The notes below the pieces were generated by a model. That model worked only from the letters and a program-made list of their open reading frames with translations, made no database searches and was not told where the DNA came from. Positions 58,801 to 64,000 of a DNA stretch of 64,000 nucleotides are shown piece by piece (position 1 is the stretch's first letter; the number at the start of each line of letters is the position of its first letter). This stretch comes from Apoda limacodes (Eukaryota; Arthropoda; Insecta; Lepidoptera; Limacodidae), in the NCBI GenBank assembly GCA_946406115.1, contig OX291557.1, positions 7,658,501 through 7,722,500 on the forward strand. The letters are read 5' to 3'. The position numbers were made by a program, and so were the translations under genes.

Positions 58801-60860
58801 TCATCGAAGTGATCAGCTGTCGTCCCTGGGGTCACGTGATGCGCAGAAGTTCGCAGATTCGCGCTCTGCGCAGATATAGAGTCTAAACGTACTGCTCAAC
58901 CATCCTTAGACTAATATACGTTGGTTCGGTTTTGTTTTAGTACCTCGCAACCCGGTCGACACGAATTTCGCTATTAGATCTAGAATTGGGACCATGATTA
59001 CAAACTATGGGGATTATCTACACTCGGATATGAGAGTTTATGGAAATCAATACTATAAAATCGAGACGAAGCCTAAAATTCGCCAAACTTATACACAAGA
59101 CTGTTCCTACCTTATCGCCGAAATGAATATTGAAAATTAATTATTTATTATTTGATTTTGAACAGCCCTAAAGACCTTGGGTACCGTCCAGCCTTAAGCG
59201 GCTTATCAAATGTACCGTACCTATTATTTGACTAACGCCTTGGATCCTTTTACAAGGAAGGCATATAACAGTCAACTCTGGACAGACTCGTAGGTTGGTT
59301 TAATCAGACTAGCTTACCTTGTGGCTTCGCCCTTTCCTGTCGTTTAGTAATTGAGTAGGTGGTTGAACATTGACCTTTCGTACATTGTACCCTAAACTGT
59401 TCTTTAGGATAGGTAAGTAGGGCTCGCCACCAACTCCTACATTTGTAACACTACGGAGGTGGCAAACAAACAGGCGACCGTATATTTCACTACTGTGACT
59501 AACTACGGAACTAAGGGGAACGTTTCTTTATTATTTGAATACGACCTACGGTCGGGGCGATTCGAACCTGAGACCCCTAAGGTTTAAACCACCACTAGTC
59601 CTGGGAGGCTATACTCACTCGAAACATACCCCGTGTAATTAAGCTAGGTTCACAAAGAAATAATAAAATAGGTGGGCAATTACAAATATAGTTATGTGGT
59701 AAATTGTTCATTAAGTAATTAAGGCGACAGAACGCCTAATTTAACACACAATAAGTATGTTTAAGGTAGTTTGTAAGGGAGACATATCCACACTCAGGAC
59801 CTAACACATTAGCCGGGTCAAGTAAGGGTTTACCCTTTTCTGAGTGTTTAGAACTTAAAGTTTCGGCCATTCATACAACAATTCCGAGTCTCGTCAGTTA
59901 GAAGAGAATTGTGTATGGTTATACTAATAATACGTTTTTAACGGGGTGATTCATGTAGAAGAATAGAACAAATCCTGACCCACTAGCGTCACCTCATAGC
60001 CTGTTTATAAAGTTTAGTCAAGGTTGCGTTCCTGTCATTTCCATCTTAAATGGTTCCGTCAAAGACAAAATTTAAACAGTATAAAATAATAAAATAAAAC
60101 CTAGATAGTCTAATTAAAAATTAAGACTCGTTAGATTAATGTCGCGGCCAAGAAAGACATGGGAGGTTTACGTTTATCTTTACACAGGAAACAAATATTT
60201 AAATGTGGACACAATAAAAATTAAGTTTCTAAATCTATCCGTTGCCGCAATGGGTGGAGTGGAGGTTTTTTATTTATCTACGAGTTCCTTAAGGAGATTG
60301 GGTTAAAAATCCCACATTAAATTATTAGCCACCCATTACCTAAACGGAATCTAATCTGGATCTCACACAACCAATTTGTTATCTAAATACACTCAATTAG
60401 TTCCTTTATCTTATTAGATTAACGGCCTGACAAATAAAACATACGAATTGCTTTTAGATCCGGGTCAGATTTTCCTACAAGTTCAGCTTCCTCACTTGTC
60501 GCCGGTGAAGGGTGAAAATGGAGCCAACTTAGATCTAGGTTTAGTCAGAACCCTCCTCACACCCTTAGATTCTCGAGGCCTGCAGTTAACCTAGTCTATT
60601 CTTAACATTAAGCCCCGATTTTCAGACTCCGCTTGAAGAACCCCTACTGAGGCTGTCCTGTCGTCGCCTACCTCTACCTACCAAGGGTCTGCTTGCTTTT
60701 GGGGGTCATCATACTGCAAAGCAGCAGGGATTCGGGATAAAATTATTACGATAGTAGATAGCAAATATAGAGATATCATCAAACACAATAGTCAGTTACA
60801 TACAACCGAATCGTATCACTTTAATGAGCACCTACCGAATTGTGTAGGCCTTTCTATAAT
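58800..60860. other. Stretch between two satellites, no recognised gene
   Basis: No convincing coding frame. A tRNA-like element lies at 59549-59620 and a LINE A-tail-like phrase ('ggtggcaaacaaacaggcga') near 59459. The remainder is unassigned. Confidence 0.4.
59545..59622 (-). mobile_element. tRNA-like SINE head or tRNA pseudogene
   Basis: The minus strand reads 'gactagtggtggtttaaacc' (A-box position), 'ggggtctcaggttcgaatcg' (B box GGTTCGAATC) and 'ccccgacc', with GGGGT...and CCCC forming a T-arm-like stem. Acceptor pairing is poor, so a working tRNA is unlikely. Confidence 0.5.
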
Positions 60861-60868
60861 AGGAATAC

Positions 60869-61300
60869 AGGACAAGGTCTACACAAGGATTATCCTACAG
60901 AGCCGTATGGGTAAACCCCTTCACCTCAGACTCAGATCAGTGCGCGGAGTTTCTACCCAGGGCTCGTGTAGGGTTTTCTTTAATAATAATATACAAATAA
61001 TACACAGGACAAGGTCTACACAAGGATTATCCTACCGAGCCATATGGGTAAACCCTTTACCTCCGACTAAGATAAGTGCGCGGAGTTTCTACCCATGGCT
61101 CGTGTAGGGATTTCTTTAATAATAATATACATATAATACACAGGACAAGGTCTACACAAGGATTATCCTACCGAGCCGTATGGGTAAACCCCTTCACCTC
61201 CGACTCAGATCAGTGCGCGGAGATTCTACCCTGGGCTCGTGTAGGGTTTTCTTTAATAATAATATACATATAATACACAGGACAATGTCTACACAAGGAT
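60869..61300 (+). repeat. 137-bp subrepeats at the start of the satellite
   Basis: 'aggacaaggtctacacaagg' starts at 60869, 61006, 61142 and 61279 (spacings 137, 136, 137). Each unit contains 'attatcctac', 'gtatgggtaaacccctt', 'cagtgcgcgga', 'gggctcgtgtaggg' and 'ctttaataataatatac'. Pairs of the same subrepeat occur at 61956/62093 and 63075/63212. Confidence 0.93.
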
Positions 61301-64000
61301 TATCCTACCTAAAACATCTCAAAAATCGTAATCAACCTAACCTGTACCATCAGCTCTTTAAGGGGGACCTACTTCACTGGACTTCAACCCCTGTCTCCGT
61401 TGACCTGATAACAATTCATCGTTCCTCCACAACTTTATACCCTAGTCTTAATTCTAGAATTAATTGGTTTCCTATTTAATCAAATCAGGGCTTAATTACG
61501 CGTTTTTCTCCCACAATGTATCACAAAATTAACAACATCATGTTAAAAGACACCGATCCCTGTAGGAACCTTTTACTCCACTAGTTTCTCTACAAAAATC
61601 GGCAGTCCCCTTTGATGTAGGCGAAACGTGCACAGCGACGGTATTAATTTCTTTAAATCTTTGTGCGTCCTGTTCTTCATACTTCCTCAGGAACCAGAAT
61701 GCGACCAGCCTCTCGCAACAACGATAGTGAAAAAGGGTGTCGTAACTGACGCGTATCGCTTATAACCGTTTTCCCCTTCCCCACGATAGACGCGCCCTGA
61801 ACATGCTACCCGGTCTAGAAACTGTGGCGCCAGTTAATTTCTTCTTTATTTTACTTCCACGTGTACACACGTGCTTCGCACTTAGATCAGTGCGCGGAGT
61901 TTCTACCCATGGCTCGTGTAGGGATTTCTTTAATAATAATATACATATAATACACAGGACAAAGTCTACATAAGGATTATCCTACCGAGCCGTATGGGTA
62001 AACCCCTTCACCTCCGACTCAGATCAGTGTGCGGAGTTTCTACCTAGGGCTCGTGTAGGGTTTTCTTTAATAATAATATACATATAATACACAGGACAAG
62101 GTCTACACAAGGATTATCCTACCTAAAACATCTCAAAAATCGTAATCAACCTAACCTGTACCATCAGCTCTTTAAGGGGGACCTACTTCACTGGACTTCA
62201 ACCCCTGTCTCCGTTGGCCTGATAACAATTCATCGTTCCTCCACAACTTTATACCCTAGTCTTAATTCTAGATTTAATTGGTTTCCTATTTAATCAAATC
62301 AGGGCTTAATTACGCGTTTTTCTCCCACAAAGTATCACAAAATTAACAACATCATGTTAAAAGACACCGATCCCTGTAGGAACCTTTTACTCCACTAGTT
62401 TCTCTACAAAAATCGGCAGTCCCCTTTCATTAGAGAGTACATAACCAACAATGTCAGCAAATTATCTCTGCACTTTTAATATGTAACTTTTTAGATTACC
62501 CCAAATTTACAACTAAGATCCCGGACGAAACCCCAACCCAAAAGTCAATCATTTTAAATCTTCCCCTACCAATCCTTCACTTTAACCAAGGTGGCATCCT
62601 ACGCGGTCCCTTACACAGTCATTACATAATCGCATAAAGAAAATCCCTCACAAAGCCCCATAGTAAAAAACCATCAATAATAAACTGACATTGCTAGCCT
62701 CAGTTCTCACAAAAAGACACTTACTGTAATTTGATGTAGGCGAAACGTGCACGGCGACGGTATTAATTTCTTTAAATCTTTGTGCGTCCTGTCCTTCCCA
62801 CTTCCTCAGGAACCAGAATGCGACCAGCCTCTCGCAACAACGATAGTGAAAAAGGGTGTCGTAACTGACGCGTATCGCTTATAACCGTTTTCCCCTTCCC
62901 CACGATAGACGCGCCCTGAACATGCTACCCGGTCTAGAAACTGTGGCGCCAGTTAATTTCTTCTTTATTTTACTTCCACGTGTACACACGTGCTTCGCAC
63001 TTAGATCAGTGCGCGGAGTTTCTACCCATGGCTCGTGTAGGGATTTCTTTAATAATAATATACATATAATACACAGGACAAGGTCTACATAAGGATTATC
63101 CTACCGAGCCGTATGGGTAAACCCCTTCACCTCCGACTCAGATCAGTGTGCGGAGTTTCTACCTAGGGCTCGTGTAGGGTTTTCTTTAATAATAATATAC
63201 ATATAATACACAGGACAAGGTCTACACAAGGATTATCCTACCTAAAACATCTCAAAAATCGTAATCAACCTAACCTGTACCATCAGCTCTTTAGGGGGGA
63301 CCTACTTCACTGGACTTCAACCCCTGTCTCCGTTGGCCTGATAACAATTCATCGTTCCTCCACAACTTCATACCCTAGTCTTAATTCTAGATTTAATTGG
63401 TTTCCTATTTAATCAAATCAGGGCTTAATTACGCGTTTTTCTCCCACAAAGTATCACAAAATTAACAACATCATGTTAAAAGACACCGATCCCTGTAAGA
63501 ACCTTTTACTCCACTAGTTTCTCTACAAAAATCGGCAGTCCCCTTTCATTAGAGAGTACATAACCAACAATGTCAGCAAATTACCTCTGCACTTTTAATA
63601 TGTAACTTTTTAGATTACCCCAAATTTACCACTAAGATCCCGGACGAAACCCCAACCCAAAAGTCAATCATTTTAAATCTTCCCCTACCAATCCTTCACT
63701 TTAACCAAGGTGGCATCCTACGCGGTCCCTTACACAGTCATTACATAATCGCATAAAGAAAATCCCTCACAAAGCCCCATAGTAAAAAACCATCAATAAT
63801 AAACTGACATTGCTAGCCTCAGTTCTCACAAAAAGACACTTACTGTAATTTGATGTAGGCGAAACGTGCACGGCGACGGTATTAATTTCTTTAAATCTTT
63901 GTGCGTCCTGTCCTTCCCACTTCCTCAGGAACCAGAATGCGACCAGCCTCTCGGCACAACGATAGTGAAAAAGGGTGTCGTAACTGACGCGTATCGCTTA
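60869..64000 (+). repeat. Higher-order satellite, 1119-bp period, open at window end
   Basis: 'gatgtaggcgaaacgtgcac' recurs at 61614, 62733 and 63852, and 'agatcagtg(c/t)gcgg' at 61884 and 63003, all exactly 1119 bp apart. Units B (about 61884-63002) and C (63003 to window end) are nearly identical. The first unit differs: it has four 137-bp subrepeats instead of two and lacks about 305 bp. Short open frames across the subrepeats are by-products of the repeat. Confidence 0.95.

Noticed and set aside
60907..61479. Three similar plus-strand open frames starting MGKPLHLRLRSVRG or MRGVSTHG
   Set aside because: They repeat every 137 bases because the DNA is a tandem satellite; no protein family or start context supports them.
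60869..64000. Telomeric repeat array
   Set aside because: No runs of TTAGG or CCTAA occur; the unit is 1119 bp with 137-bp subrepeats.

Overview
This 64 kb window is AT-rich animal nuclear DNA. Genes are split by GT-AG introns, and the intergenic DNA and introns are full of decayed transposons. Several repeat types (CR1/jockey-group and RTE LINE pieces, a tRNA-headed SINE, and short repeats with recurring phrases such as 'accggccaagt' and 'gagtcccggg') are, from general knowledge, typical of moths and butterflies. A lepidopteran insect is the best guess; no species can be named.

1-1860: transposon relics (an RTE 3' end, a copia-type gag fragment on the minus strand, a 278-bp MITE). 1934-15768 (+): one host gene in 14 exons, encoding about 659 residues, the orthologue of ARMC8, the armadillo-repeat scaffold (Gid5-like) of the GID/CTLH E3 ubiquitin ligase. 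All 13 introns keep phase and the protein reads through without a break. Its introns hold SINE, LINE and MITE debris, including a small puzzling open exon-like piece at 10422-10553. No other host gene was recognised.

16000-56400: intergenic DNA dominated by mobile elements. Main items: LINE A (21210-24095), nearly full through endonuclease and reverse transcriptase but broken by a frameshift and a nonsense codon; LINE B on the minus strand (30151-32844) with an 8-bp target duplication; an RTE endonuclease relic (28023-28960); an R2/R4-type LINE C-terminal relic (42560-42790); and a hAT transposase C-terminus (51866-52171). There is also a large inverted repeat (49821-50891 against 53046-55635), each arm interrupted by a different LINE so that each arm records the other's empty insertion site. 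Minisatellites with periods of about 104, 30, 43 and 235 bp lie at 38.2, 40.8, 41.1 and 45.1 kb, the last next to a 5S-rRNA-like fragment.

56400-64000: satellite-rich and different in texture. A degenerate array of about 100-bp units (about 57000-58800) contains a homogenised core with an exact 98-bp spacing. A higher-order repeat with an exact 1119-bp period, holding 137-bp subrepeats, runs from 60869 off the end of the window. This suggests a heterochromatic or assembly-edge region. No new enzymatic or defence system was found. The most interesting signals are the 1119-bp nested satellite, the decaying 98-bp array with its uniform core, the LINE-split inverted repeat, and the exon-like open piece inside intron 9.
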